DNA of 45,614 nt from an uncultured bacterium (GTDB lineage: Bacteria > Patescibacteriota > Minisyncoccia > UBA9983). The translations under genes and the position numbers were made by a program. Location: NCBI GenBank assembly GCA_913009575.1, contig CAJVWH010000002.1, positions 1 to 45,614 on the forward strand, read 5' to 3'. Shown here piece by piece: positions 14,730-23,240 of the stretch. The stretch's first letter is position 1; every line of letters starts with the position of its first letter. Below the pieces are notes generated by a model, which made no database searches, was not told the origin of the DNA, and saw only the letters and a program-made list of their open reading frames with translations.

Positions 14730-16551
14730 TGCTTTGCTCAAATTCTTCCTTTGATTTTTTAATCGCCAATAATTGCGCCGGGTCGGAAGTTATAATTTGG
14801 TCTTCGGTATAAGACGCTAAAACCTTTATCGCCACATGTTTCATTCCCGCGAAGAAAATCCCCTCACCCACATCGGATTCCAAAAGCAAAAATTTCTCTT
14901 CCTCGGTAAGATTAAAAGTCTTTTGAACCATATCTATTGATGCCGGCGACTGTTTCAAGAGAAGCTGCATAGAAGAGTTCGTTATGATGGGAAGCCCATA
15001 AGGCGAAGATAGAAAATCATTGACATTTTGAGTAATGGTAGCCAATCCCAAATAATATTTCCTGCATCTTTTGGCTATGCCAAACAGAAAAGAAGCGGTG
15101 TCTTTTGACTTCATCATCCACCAAGCTTCATCAATTACGAGAAGCCTTTTTCTTATATTTTTTCTAACGGTATTCCAAATAAAATGAGTGATAATATACA
15201 TTGCCACCGGCCGAAGTTCATCCTCCATGTCCCTCACGGAAAAAACCACAAGCTTTTTATTTATGTCAACATTGCTCGGCTGATTTAAAAAACCCGACCA
15301 TGTTCCCTTTGTATATTTACTAAGGCGTTGCGCCAAAGATTCTCCACCCTCCATACCCGCTAAAACAAGCTCTAAATCGGACAGTGTCGGAGGGGGAATG
15401 TTGGAAAAATCCGCCTCTGGAGTTATATCTCTAGCGGCATAAGTTTCAGTAATTGCTTTATCCATTATTGAATCCTCCTCGGGGGTCAAACCGCCAAGCA
15501 TCAAACGGAACAAACCAACCAAAGTAATAATATTAGAGCGCAAAACATCGGAAGGGGATTCATCTTCGCCCACGGGAGGGAGGTCAAAGGGATTAATGTG
15601 GTGTTTGGATGAAAGAGAGATGTCAAAATATCTTCCGTCAACCGCTTCGGCCAAATATCCATATTCGCGTTCTGGGTCAATAACGATCACTTCAGTATCA
15701 AACATTAAAGTTCTAAGTATTTGCAGTTTGGTTGTGTAGCTTTTTCCCGAACCGGATTTGGCGAAAATAACCGAATTATAATTTTCCAGTGAGAAGCGGT
15801 CAAACAAAACAAGGCTGTTGTTATGGCGGTTGATTCCGTAAAGAATACCGCTATCCGAAGAAAGATCAAAAGAAACAAAGGGGAATATACTGGAAAGAGG
15901 AGAAGAATTCAGGCGGCTGTGGACTTCAATCTTGTCAGTACCGAAAGGGAAGACACTTTCAATCGCTTCTTTTTGCTGAAAAAGCGCCGGCTTAACATAA
16001 ACAAGTTTTGATTCAAGAATTGATCTAATTTCCGATTCAATTTCGTTGAGTCCTTCCAAATTATTGGAATAAAGCGTAATGTACAGCCCGACGGAAAAAA
16101 GCTTTTCCTGCGCCTGCTGAAGCTGGTCCCTAAGCATCTCAAGGTCCTGATAAGCGGTATCTAAAATGGGGTCGCGTACCAATCCTTTCTCTTCCCGCAT
16201 ATGTATCTGCGATTGAACTTCGGCAACTTTCTTCTGCAGCTGACGCAACACCGTAGAAGTGTCAATGGGGTGGATAAAAATGGAAATATCAAAAATTTTA
16301 TCTAAATTAATAATGGGAGAAAACCAATTTGAAGCAAGAAAACGCGGATAAGACATCACAAAAATAGTTCTGGCGACTTTGTCACCCAAACGGATAAAAT
16401 TAGAATTTATCTGCATCGCGGAGGGAGCGATAACATCCTGTAATTCCAAAACCCCGCTCTCATAGATTTGCTGCGGAATAATCGGGGAAATTTCTTCACC
16501 CATTTCTTTATCTTTTGCTTTTTTAAGTTTTAATGCGTCTAATAAACTCAT
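14722..16551 (-). CDS. virB4: VirB4/TrbE-family T4SS ATPase
   Basis: A 609-residue ATPase that powers pilus assembly or substrate transfer at the cytoplasmic face. Walker A is AKSGSGKS (264-271), Walker B RLLVIDEAWW (about 469-478), with GRYFDISLSSKHHINPFD and GLATITQNVNDFL as further VirB4 motifs. The usual N-terminal domain of VirB4 is not in this protein but seems to be encoded by the preceding gene (16558-17235), 6 nt upstream. No VirB11 or VirD4 ATPase is present in the window, so this is the only visible motor of the system. Confidence 0.93.
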   Translation of the reverse strand: MSLLDALKLKKAKDKEMGEEISPIIPQQIYESGVLELQDVIAPSAMQINSNFIRLGDKVARTIFVMSYPRFLASNWFSPIINLDKIFDISIFIHPIDTSTVLRQLQKKVAEVQSQIHMREEKGLVRDPILDTAYQDLEMLRDQLQQAQEKLFSVGLYITLYSNNLEGLNEIESEIRSILESKLVYVKPALFQQKEAIESVFPFGTDKIEVHSRLNSSPLSSIFPFVSFDLSSDSGILYGINRHNNSLVLFDRFSLENYNSVIFAKSGSGKSYTTKLQILRTLMFDTEVIVIDPEREYGYLAEAVDGRYFDISLSSKHHINPFDLPPVGEDESPSDVLRSNIITLVGLFRLMLGGLTPEEDSIMDKAITETYAARDITPEADFSNIPPPTLSDLELVLAGMEGGESLAQRLSKYTKGTWSGFLNQPSNVDINKKLVVFSVRDMEDELRPVAMYIITHFIWNTVRKNIRKRLLVIDEAWWMMKSKDTASFLFGIAKRCRKYYLGLATITQNVNDFLSSPYGLPIITNSSMQLLLKQSPASIDMVQKTFNLTEEEKFLLLESDVGEGIFFAGMKHVAIKVLASYTEDQIITSDPAQLLAIKKSKEEFEQSNE

Positions 16552-16557
16552 GTTATA

Positions 16558-17235
16558 TTAAGATTTTTCCCCGCCGCTTATTTGTAATTCCTGAACACTG
16601 TTTTTTTCAATCTCTCCGGGATTAAATAATTTATAAAATAATTCTATCAATTCTTCCGTATTTAACGAAACCGCCCTGATGCCGGCACTGCGTAAACCTT
16701 GGCGAACAACATCGGCTCTTTGCTGCAATTGGAGCCGCGATTCTTCAAAACTTACATCTTTACCGGAATCATTCTTCTTTCCACCTCTAAATATCTTCAT
16801 GATGGCGCCGAAAGGATTTTTTTTAATACTGGATACCGCGCTTGAAACCGGATTATAAGCGACAACTACATAAAAAGTTTTTGACATAATATTCGTTGAT
16901 TTCACGAAATTTTTTATAAAATCAATATATTCTTTTGTCTGAATTTTAAGAAGTTCGTTTGTCTGCTCCGCTTTTGCGTCCTCAAGCGTCTTTATATAAT
17001 TTCCTATATCAAGTTTCCTGGACTCAATAAAAAATTGAATGGGAAAATCAAGCGAATTAAGAAAATTTTGATATTGCATAATAATCGCACTCTGTTCATC
17101 TTCTGATTTCAAAGCAAAATTCAAGGTGGATGTCATTAAAATCATTTTCAAAGAACCATCCTTGAAAACGGCGACGCCTTCGCGAATTTCATTGATTGGA
17201 ACAATTTCCTGCGTTGATTTTGATGATATTGCCAT
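16558..17235 (-). CDS. Separate N-terminal VirB4/TraC-like domain protein
   Basis: A 225-residue soluble protein. The opening VPINEIREGVAVFKDGSLKMIL and LNFALKSEDEQSAIIMQYQNFLNSLDFPIQFFIESRKLD resemble the N-terminal region of VirB4/TraC proteins, which docks the ATPase to the membrane complex. The C-terminal part (QQRADVVRQGLRSAGIRAVSLNTEELIELFYKLFNP) also fits the VirB4 N-domain end. Since it is followed by the ATPase after 6 nt, VirB4 looks split into two polypeptides here. There is no P-loop. Confidence 0.7.
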   Translation of the reverse strand: MAISSKSTQEIVPINEIREGVAVFKDGSLKMILMTSTLNFALKSEDEQSAIIMQYQNFLNSLDFPIQFFIESRKLDIGNYIKTLEDAKAEQTNELLKIQTKEYIDFIKNFVKSTNIMSKTFYVVVAYNPVSSAVSSIKKNPFGAIMKIFRGGKKNDSGKDVSFEESRLQLQQRADVVRQGLRSAGIRAVSLNTEELIELFYKLFNPGEIEKNSVQELQISGGEKS

Positions 17236-17241
17236 ATTATT

Positions 17242-17646
17242 CTATTTTACTTCTTCTTTTATATTTAAACTCCATGCCAAATCTTTTAATTTGCTTTTAG
17301 TTAATTTTGGGGCATAAATTTGCGCAGGAGATGTAATTTGCCTTTTTTTTATCAAATTGTCTTTCTTCTCTTTTTTCTTCCATATATAAATTTTAGCATC
17401 TGACGCATAATGCAAGGCATTCTCAACCATTTTTATGAACGGTCGGTTGTTGGGTTTGTAAAAAGCAAGAGCCAAAGCAAGTGCTCCGACGGGAATGGTA
17501 AACAAAAACATCAAGAAAAAAGGCAGTATCACATACAGCAGAAAAATTATTCCCGCCCCTCCCGCCAAATAAATAAACTGTTTGAGCGTTAGAGGCCCGA
17601 ATATCTTGCTTTCTACTTCAATAAATTGTGGAACTTGAAATCTCAT
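17242..17646 (-). CDS. PrgI-family (VirB3-like) membrane protein
   Basis: A 134-residue protein with the PrgI pattern: MRFQVPQFIEVESKIFGPLTLKQF at the N-terminus, then two membrane helices (YLAGGAGIIFLLYVILPFF and FLFTIPVGALALALAF), the KPNNRPF turn and a charged tail. PrgI is the Gram-positive and CPR counterpart of VirB3, an inner-membrane partner of VirB4. The start overlaps the stop of the preceding gene by one base. Confidence 0.9.
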   Translation of the reverse strand: MRFQVPQFIEVESKIFGPLTLKQFIYLAGGAGIIFLLYVILPFFLMFLFTIPVGALALALAFYKPNNRPFIKMVENALHYASDAKIYIWKKKEKKDNLIKKRQITSPAQIYAPKLTKSKLKDLAWSLNIKEEVK

Positions 17647-18257
17647 TATTTTATCGGCTCTTGATAAGGATCGCCTTCCAGATAGTGTTCTGAAACCTGA
17701 AGCGGTTTTCTGTGAATTTCTTCGCTTGTCTTCGCTTCAAACGGACCTTTTTCCGGTTCGGGAATATTTAACCCTTTCAATATCTCCGGAACATTTGACT
17801 TTTCATCTTTATTAATTTCTTCGCTTTCAATTTCTTTAAGCATATCTTTTTTAATTTCAGTTTTTGCGCCTCCTAATTCGTAATTCCCGGTTTCCACCTG
17901 TCCGGCAGCAAAATCATTTTGCTCCGAAGTCCCTGTTATATTATGTATTTTTTTTAATGACTCTCTTACCTTGGCAAAAATCTGCTTATTTATATCTTCG
18001 GCAATCTTGCGCGCAGTTTCCCTGTCACCTCCGAGTCTACGGGAAAGGTTGGAAATAAAATCTTTGGGAGGAGTCACGCCAAACATTACCATTCCGGTCT
18101 CATCAGCCAACTCGCCGATTTTATCAATCATTAAGTTATATTTTTTCCCTACCTGCTGAATAACATTCGCTGAATCAACGCTTAAAATCGCATCTTTCAG
18201 ATCTTCAGGAAGTTTTTGGTAAATTTCTCTTGTTTGTTGCGGTGTTAATTTTGACAT
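17646..18257 (-). CDS. Conserved CPR-type helical protein, paralogue A
   Basis: A 203-residue soluble protein of unknown function. Residues 1-105 align by eye with the next gene upstream: YQKLPEDLKDAILS, DKIGELADETGMVMFGV, DFISNLSRRLGGDRETARKI and INKQIFAKVRESLKK correspond to YQQLPEEIKEAMFG, YEIESAARMVMFGM, DFAKHISESAG and QREIDEGIFAKIRGALS. The C-terminal half is a low-complexity acidic tail ending EGDPYQEPIK. The pair lies between VirB6 and PrgI. A cytosolic regulator or chaperone of the machine is conceivable; nothing proves it. Confidence 0.65.
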   Translation of the reverse strand: MSKLTPQQTREIYQKLPEDLKDAILSVDSANVIQQVGKKYNLMIDKIGELADETGMVMFGVTPPKDFISNLSRRLGGDRETARKIAEDINKQIFAKVRESLKKIHNITGTSEQNDFAAGQVETGNYELGGAKTEIKKDMLKEIESEEINKDEKSNVPEILKGLNIPEPEKGPFEAKTSEEIHRKPLQVSEHYLEGDPYQEPIK

Positions 18258-18279
18258 AATTTTTATAACGACAAATTGT

Positions 18280-18675
18280 CTATTTTTCTTGGATTAATAT
18301 TCTCCCCGGTAGAGCATTGAGATGTGACGCCATCTCCGGGTCTTTATATTTTTCAACTGCCGACATTATGGAGAGTGCCCCGCGAATTTTCGCGAAAATC
18401 CCCTCGTCAATTTCGCGCTGAATTTGGGCGGCAATGTCCCCGCTAACTCCGGCTGATTCTGAAATATGTTTTGCGAAATCTTTGAAGCGAATCATTCCGA
18501 ACATAACCATTCTCGCGGCTGACTCAATTTCATAAATTCCGTCCTCATCAATCTTGTGTTTGTCGGCAATTTTTCTCATAGCGTTTTCCATATCATCGCC
18601 AAACATCGCTTCCTTTATTTCTTCGGGAAGCTGCTGATATTTTTCTTTTAATTCTTGTTCCGTATAATTTTTCAT
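18280..18675 (-). CDS. Conserved CPR-type helical protein, paralogue B
   Basis: A 131-residue soluble, helix-rich protein that is a shorter paralogue of the gene at 17646-18257 (see there for matching motifs). It lacks the acidic tail. Starts at ATG 18675, 9 nt after the VirB6-like gene; a 22-nt gap separates the two paralogues. A tandem duplication inside an operon is the simplest origin. I do not recognise the family name. Confidence 0.65.
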   Translation of the reverse strand: MKNYTEQELKEKYQQLPEEIKEAMFGDDMENAMRKIADKHKIDEDGIYEIESAARMVMFGMIRFKDFAKHISESAGVSGDIAAQIQREIDEGIFAKIRGALSIMSAVEKYKDPEMASHLNALPGRILIQEK

Positions 18676-18684
18676 AATACTATT

Positions 18685-20553
18685 TTACGCCTTTTCCGTT
18701 TTGGGTGCGAGTTTCGGCGCTTCTCCTCCGCCGCCGGATTGCGCTTTCTTTATAAGTTTTTGCGCCTCTCCTATAATAGCATTTTCTTTTTTCTTATTTA
18801 ACTTACTGTTAATTCCATTAATCTTATCATACGTGGATTTCATAAATTCCGCCATTTCATTGTCTAATTTTTCCATTTCACGCTCCCAACTCCCGGGACT
18901 CCCATATTCAAGTTTGTTTGTTTTTTTATGTACTTCAATCTTGTCTTGAATCTTTTTCCTCCCTTCATCCCAATTTTCGGATTTTTCCCTTAGTTTTAAC
19001 CCTTTCCTTTCATTCTTAAGTTTTTTAATCTCTACTTTTTCCTTGTCTGCCTTCTGTTTACCTTCAAGTTTTTCCTCTATAACCTCGCGCCTTGACGGCA
19101 TAATCATTCGTTGCGCCTGCAAAGCCGCCAATCCCGCCGTGCTGTAAGACCCGTAAACTTTCTCGCGCCTTTTTTTCGTTTCCGCTTTTTGTTTCTCTCT
19201 CCAAGAAGACGCCCTAGCCGCGCCCTGAGCCGCGCCCGGAATCTTCAAGGCGGCCCTGAGCGCGACTGCCGTTTTACCCTTATTCTTGAAATTACCCTTT
19301 TCATCGGTGCCATAGGCATGGTTCAACGCCTTTTCAGAAGCAAAACCGACCCCCCTTCTTCCAATCCTTCCCGCATAACTTTGGCCCCACTTGCGGGCGT
19401 TAGTCCCCAATTTCTGCATTGCACCCGCGCCGTGAGCACCCATTTTACCGGCTATTATCAAACAAGCAACTAATAAAACCGCCAGTATTGAAAATTGCAT
19501 AATCACAACGGCAATACTCTTGAAAAAACTCACAATGCCGCCGGCAACACCCCCGCTAGAAGATGCTGACGTTGATAAAGTAGCTGCCAAGGAAGCCAAA
19601 AACCCTTCCCCTCCGGAAGGACCGACAATAAGCATCGCCACAAGATAAAATAAAAACAAAAATATGGGGGCGAAAAAGGATTGGCTGAACAATTTACCCC
19701 ACCATTCTTTCGCGTATCTTCCGGTGCTTGGCAAAATCATCGCTAAAAAGGCCAGAGGCGCCAAAATCATAATCAGCCAAAGTGCAACGATACGAACTAT
19801 AAACAAAATAGCCGCGGCAAAAAGCACAAAAGCGGCAATCACGTTTATTATGGATGCGACGAGAAATATTATAAATATAACCAAAAGAGAGCCGTTGCCT
19901 CCAACCACCCATTTTTGAAAAGAATCTTGGCTTAACAGGCGCTGCGGGTTAAAGCCGCTGATAAATACGGCGGAAACTCCCTTTACCTGCACTCCTCCAA
20001 CTGTCACGGCGCTTTCCTGCGGCGCGGATATTTTGCTGTAAAATTCCATCGCTAAGACATTTGACGCGTCAATGACCACTCTTGTAAACACCAAACTAAA
20101 ATTCACCAATAAAGCAACAATAATAACTTTTACCAATAAATCTTTCATACCGTATCCGCCAATTTGCAGAATGGTGGCAATGGATATGTAAAGCAATATA
20201 AAAATAAAAAACAGATTTACCAGATTACGTGTGATTTTCCACCCTTCTTTCACCATATTTGTGTTGAGGGTTTTTGAATCCAGGGCAAAAGAAACGGAAA
20301 CATCCAATATTTGCCCTGAAAACCACAGAAGCGCTGATGTTGGGACAAAGAAAATATAATAAGAAAGCGTAGCGGCACAAGCTGGGAGGTGTATTCTACC
20401 GGGAAAAGAGAGGCAATTGGTCTTGTCAAGCTGGCTTTCAATACTGCCTGAAGAGACGGCTGTGGGGGTAGAGGCGGCAAAAGTGCCCAAAGGAGCCAGC
20501 ACGTTTACGGCAAAAATCACAGTTATTAAAATATAAGGTAAAAATTTCCGCAT
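18685..20553 (-). CDS. VirB6/TrbL-like polytopic membrane channel protein
   Basis: A 622-residue protein with a signal-like start (MRKFLPYILITVIFAVNVLA) and six or more membrane helices between residues 60 and 385, including NLVNLFFIFILLYISIATIL, LLVKVIIVALLVNFSLVFTRVVIDASNVLA and VRIVALWLIMILAPLAFLAM. The RVVIDASN and LAPLAFLAMILP motifs fit the VirB6/TrbL family. From residue 385 a basic, coiled-coil-like cytosolic tail of about 235 residues follows, rich in Lys, Glu and Arg. It would form the inner-membrane channel next to PrgI and VirB4. Confidence 0.85.
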   Translation of the reverse strand: MRKFLPYILITVIFAVNVLAPLGTFAASTPTAVSSGSIESQLDKTNCLSFPGRIHLPACAATLSYYIFFVPTSALLWFSGQILDVSVSFALDSKTLNTNMVKEGWKITRNLVNLFFIFILLYISIATILQIGGYGMKDLLVKVIIVALLVNFSLVFTRVVIDASNVLAMEFYSKISAPQESAVTVGGVQVKGVSAVFISGFNPQRLLSQDSFQKWVVGGNGSLLVIFIIFLVASIINVIAAFVLFAAAILFIVRIVALWLIMILAPLAFLAMILPSTGRYAKEWWGKLFSQSFFAPIFLFLFYLVAMLIVGPSGGEGFLASLAATLSTSASSSGGVAGGIVSFFKSIAVVIMQFSILAVLLVACLIIAGKMGAHGAGAMQKLGTNARKWGQSYAGRIGRRGVGFASEKALNHAYGTDEKGNFKNKGKTAVALRAALKIPGAAQGAARASSWREKQKAETKKRREKVYGSYSTAGLAALQAQRMIMPSRREVIEEKLEGKQKADKEKVEIKKLKNERKGLKLREKSENWDEGRKKIQDKIEVHKKTNKLEYGSPGSWEREMEKLDNEMAEFMKSTYDKINGINSKLNKKKENAIIGEAQKLIKKAQSGGGGEAPKLAPKTEKA

Positions 20554-20562
20554 AAAAACAAC

Positions 20563-22140
20563 TTAATCACTGTTTTGTAAATTGCTCAAATCAGTATTGC
20601 ATTGCCCGATCTGCTCTTCTATCCCGCCTGTTCCATTAATTTTATCTTCAAGATTTTGTTTAACCACAAAATATTCGTCCAGTGCGTTGTTTGCATCTTG
20701 CGGACTATGTAGGGATGACCCGCTACCGTTGGTAAAGTCTGTCATAGCTTTTTGTAGATCTACCAACGTAACAGCGCTTGATATAATGTTCTTATCCTCT
20801 TCACCTTTATTTATCATTAAAGTGGAAATTGCAACAGCGGCGACAAATGGAGCTTTTTCAGATTCAAGAGAATCTATTAAGGGTTGCGTTTCATTGTCTA
20901 TTTTTGTCCGGAGAGCATCCGCCTGCAGGGCTTCGTTTTGGCAAGATAAAGAATCCGCGGGCGTGCAACTTTTAAGAATTGTAATTTGGTCCTCATAACA
21001 TTGCTTTAATTCGTTTACTTTTCCTATGGCCCAATCATATTTATCAACAGATTTTTGTTCGGCATCCCTAAAATTAATTTCTGGCGTGAGTTTGCGGTCA
21101 ATTATATTTTTTGCACTCTGTTTCATCTCTGATGTAACTTCCGGAACTGAAGCAACTGAATCGTAACTTGATCCACCATCCCTAAGATTAGACATATAAT
21201 GATTAATTAAAGCGACAATAATCTCGTCAAGTTCATCGGCAACACCGAGAGTCTTCACATCCTGACCTAAAACCGATTCAAGGCGACCCTCTATTACCTT
21301 GCCGGGTGTCGTATTTTGCATCTGCCCGCCGGTCCCTTCGCAAATTGTTTCCGCGGGAATATTCGTCGCGTTACAATTAGAGACACAACTGTCATGGTCG
21401 GCAGAGGATGCATTACTGCATTGCAATTGGCAAAAATCATTTTTGTCCGCCGAAGAATCATAACATTTTTTCATGCTTAAAAATCCCTGACCTGAAAGAA
21501 TTTCCTGCTTGCCCAAACTGACCTTGGTACTCACTCTGGCGCTCATTTCATCTGTCGCCATAAAATAAGCGCCATAAGGATTGTTTTGCGGTTCCAGAGT
21601 CGCTGACAGCCAATTGTTCCATCCGCCATTGTTAAAATTCCCCATAAAATTATCCCAATTGGCAACAGCATCTTTAAAGGTGCAGCTGAATTTTTTCAAT
21701 GCGGGGGCGGCAAAATTATATCTTAAACTGAACAAAATTTGTGCCTTAAAAGGCGAGCAAATATCTTCAAGTCCCAACTGTTGCATAAAAAGGCCTGATG
21801 TTTGATTCGCTAAACCCTCAAAATAAGTTTTCGGATTGGTAACAAACGCAGGATTTCCGTTAAATCCTGAATTTATCCAATTAACCAAATCATCCGTTAT
21901 GCTCTGAATCATCGCCTTGGCGAAATACCAGGCAAGAGGGTCAAGGATATTCTCCTTTGTCCATGAATCCCCTTGCATATAAGAATTATAAACATTTTCA
22001 ACCCAGTTTGTCGGATCAAAACTTATATCCTCAACCCCCCACCATGCATCGGCACGCTTTGCCGGCAAAAAGAAAAAACTGGAAGATAATGCTAACGTTA
22101 TAAAAATTACAATTATGTATTTTTTATAAAAATTACCCAT
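20563..22140 (-). CDS. Secreted Cys-containing protein of the T4SS-like operon
   Basis: A 525-residue protein with a clear signal peptide (YKKYIIVIFITLALSSSFFF, cut near RADA). The N-terminal third is rich in Trp and Asn (WWGVEDISFDP, WVENVYNSY). Near residue 225-275 lies a cysteine cluster (KKCYDSS, DFCQLQCSN, DSCVSNCNAT, TICEGTGG), then a long helical region with further cysteines and a predicted coiled coil at the end. It lies between the EF-hand-like protein and VirB6. Position recalls VirB5-like surface components, but sequence similarity to VirB5 is not apparent. Confidence 0.65.
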   Translation of the reverse strand: MGNFYKKYIIVIFITLALSSSFFFLPAKRADAWWGVEDISFDPTNWVENVYNSYMQGDSWTKENILDPLAWYFAKAMIQSITDDLVNWINSGFNGNPAFVTNPKTYFEGLANQTSGLFMQQLGLEDICSPFKAQILFSLRYNFAAPALKKFSCTFKDAVANWDNFMGNFNNGGWNNWLSATLEPQNNPYGAYFMATDEMSARVSTKVSLGKQEILSGQGFLSMKKCYDSSADKNDFCQLQCSNASSADHDSCVSNCNATNIPAETICEGTGGQMQNTTPGKVIEGRLESVLGQDVKTLGVADELDEIIVALINHYMSNLRDGGSSYDSVASVPEVTSEMKQSAKNIIDRKLTPEINFRDAEQKSVDKYDWAIGKVNELKQCYEDQITILKSCTPADSLSCQNEALQADALRTKIDNETQPLIDSLESEKAPFVAAVAISTLMINKGEEDKNIISSAVTLVDLQKAMTDFTNGSGSSLHSPQDANNALDEYFVVKQNLEDKINGTGGIEEQIGQCNTDLSNLQNSD

Positions 22141-23151
22141 TTACTTTTGTTTAAATATTTTATTTATAATGCCCCCCGGCTCATTTTCTTTGAAGAAAAC
22201 TCCCTTATTCCTTAAATTATCAAATATGAAAGTTACCGAATTTACAAACTTTCTCTGATTACCGTAATACTGTTTTAAGGACATCAAGGCACCTATTGAA
22301 TCCTGAGGATAATTCTTCAAATATTTGGTAATTTCCATAAATTTAGAAAGGGCGTTTATAAGGACAAGATGTTGGCTTGCCAAGTCAGAAGGGACTTTAA
22401 TCGCTAAAAAATCTTTTATAATATTTTTATAAGTACTTATATTTTTATCAAGTTTGGCAAACCCATTTTTGTCGTTTTTTTCAATGGCTTCTTTAAAATA
22501 TATAATTTCTGTCTCTGGAGAATACGGTCCGTTATATTTTTCCATAGTGGCACCAAGCTGATTCCCATAAATTTTTAATGCTTTCTTGCTGTTGTTTTGC
22601 GATATTTTAATATCAGAAATTTTATAAATCTTGCCGGAGATATCACTATTTGCATCGGATAGAATGGAATCTATTAATCTTTTTTTTGTTAATTCGTCAA
22701 TCTTTCCGCCGCTTGACCGTTTCGCCATAAGATATCTTGAAAGAAGGTCTTTGGAAATGCTTCCTGTCAGAGAAGTCTGTCCGGAATTTGAACTGGAAGA
22801 GGCCACGTTTTTGCCCGGAAAAGCCACTTCCAATTTATCATCCGGGCCGGGTTTTGTCGGATCCCTGCCCTCTTTAACTTCTTCGCCGTCTTTTGTTCCG
22901 TCTCCGTCGGTATCAGGATTATTAGGGTCTGTTTTCCAAAGCGCCTCTTCCCAGTCCGCCAAACCATCGTTATCGGAATCTTTTTGCACATTTTGGAACA
23001 TTTTTGAAGCAATTCCGTTTTTTTCATAAATATTAAAAATTTTTTTTTGGGCTCCTTTGTTGTTGGAAACCAAAAACCATCCTCCCAATACTACAAGGAT
23101 TGCAATAAATATAATCGTAAATTTTTTGTTGGGCAGATAAGAAAAAACCAT
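22141..23151 (-). CDS. Membrane-anchored protein with thrombospondin-3/EF-hand-like Ca2+ repeats
   Basis: A 336-residue protein with one N-terminal transmembrane segment (FTIIFIAILVVLGGWFLVS). Residues 55-100 hold two acidic repeats, DSDNDGLADWEEALW and DTDGDGTKDGEEVKEGRDP, of the calcium-binding thrombospondin type 3/dockerin-like type that are common on CPR surface proteins. The remaining 230 residues are mostly helical with no known motif. It is the first gene of the T4SS-like operon and abuts the next gene with no gap. Calcium-dependent folding of the outer domain is likely. Confidence 0.8.
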   Translation of the reverse strand: MVFSYLPNKKFTIIFIAILVVLGGWFLVSNNKGAQKKIFNIYEKNGIASKMFQNVQKDSDNDGLADWEEALWKTDPNNPDTDGDGTKDGEEVKEGRDPTKPGPDDKLEVAFPGKNVASSSSNSGQTSLTGSISKDLLSRYLMAKRSSGGKIDELTKKRLIDSILSDANSDISGKIYKISDIKISQNNSKKALKIYGNQLGATMEKYNGPYSPETEIIYFKEAIEKNDKNGFAKLDKNISTYKNIIKDFLAIKVPSDLASQHLVLINALSKFMEITKYLKNYPQDSIGALMSLKQYYGNQRKFVNSVTFIFDNLRNKGVFFKENEPGGIINKIFKQK

Positions 23152-23169
23152 GGCTTTTGCACCGCCTTT

Positions 23170-23178
23170 ATTATAGCA
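23170..23178 (-). promoter_or_regulatory. Extended -10 promoter of the T4SS-like operon
   Basis: TGCTATAAT on the minus strand, 18 nt upstream of ATG 23151, with AAAGG in the short leader as a weak ribosome site. No good -35 is seen, as expected for an extended -10. No strong terminator is visible before 11536. Confidence 0.65.
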
Positions 23179-23203
23179 TTTTTAAAATTAAATTTTGTAC
23201 TTT

Positions 23204-23212
23204 TGTGGATAA
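23204..23212 (-). promoter_or_regulatory. DnaA-box-like 9-mer
   Basis: The minus strand reads TTATCCACA, a perfect DnaA-box consensus, in the divergent space between the T4SS-like operon and the gene at 23241. Confidence 0.4.
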
Positions 23213-23240
23213 ATAAGTAAATACAAGATAATATTAGAAT

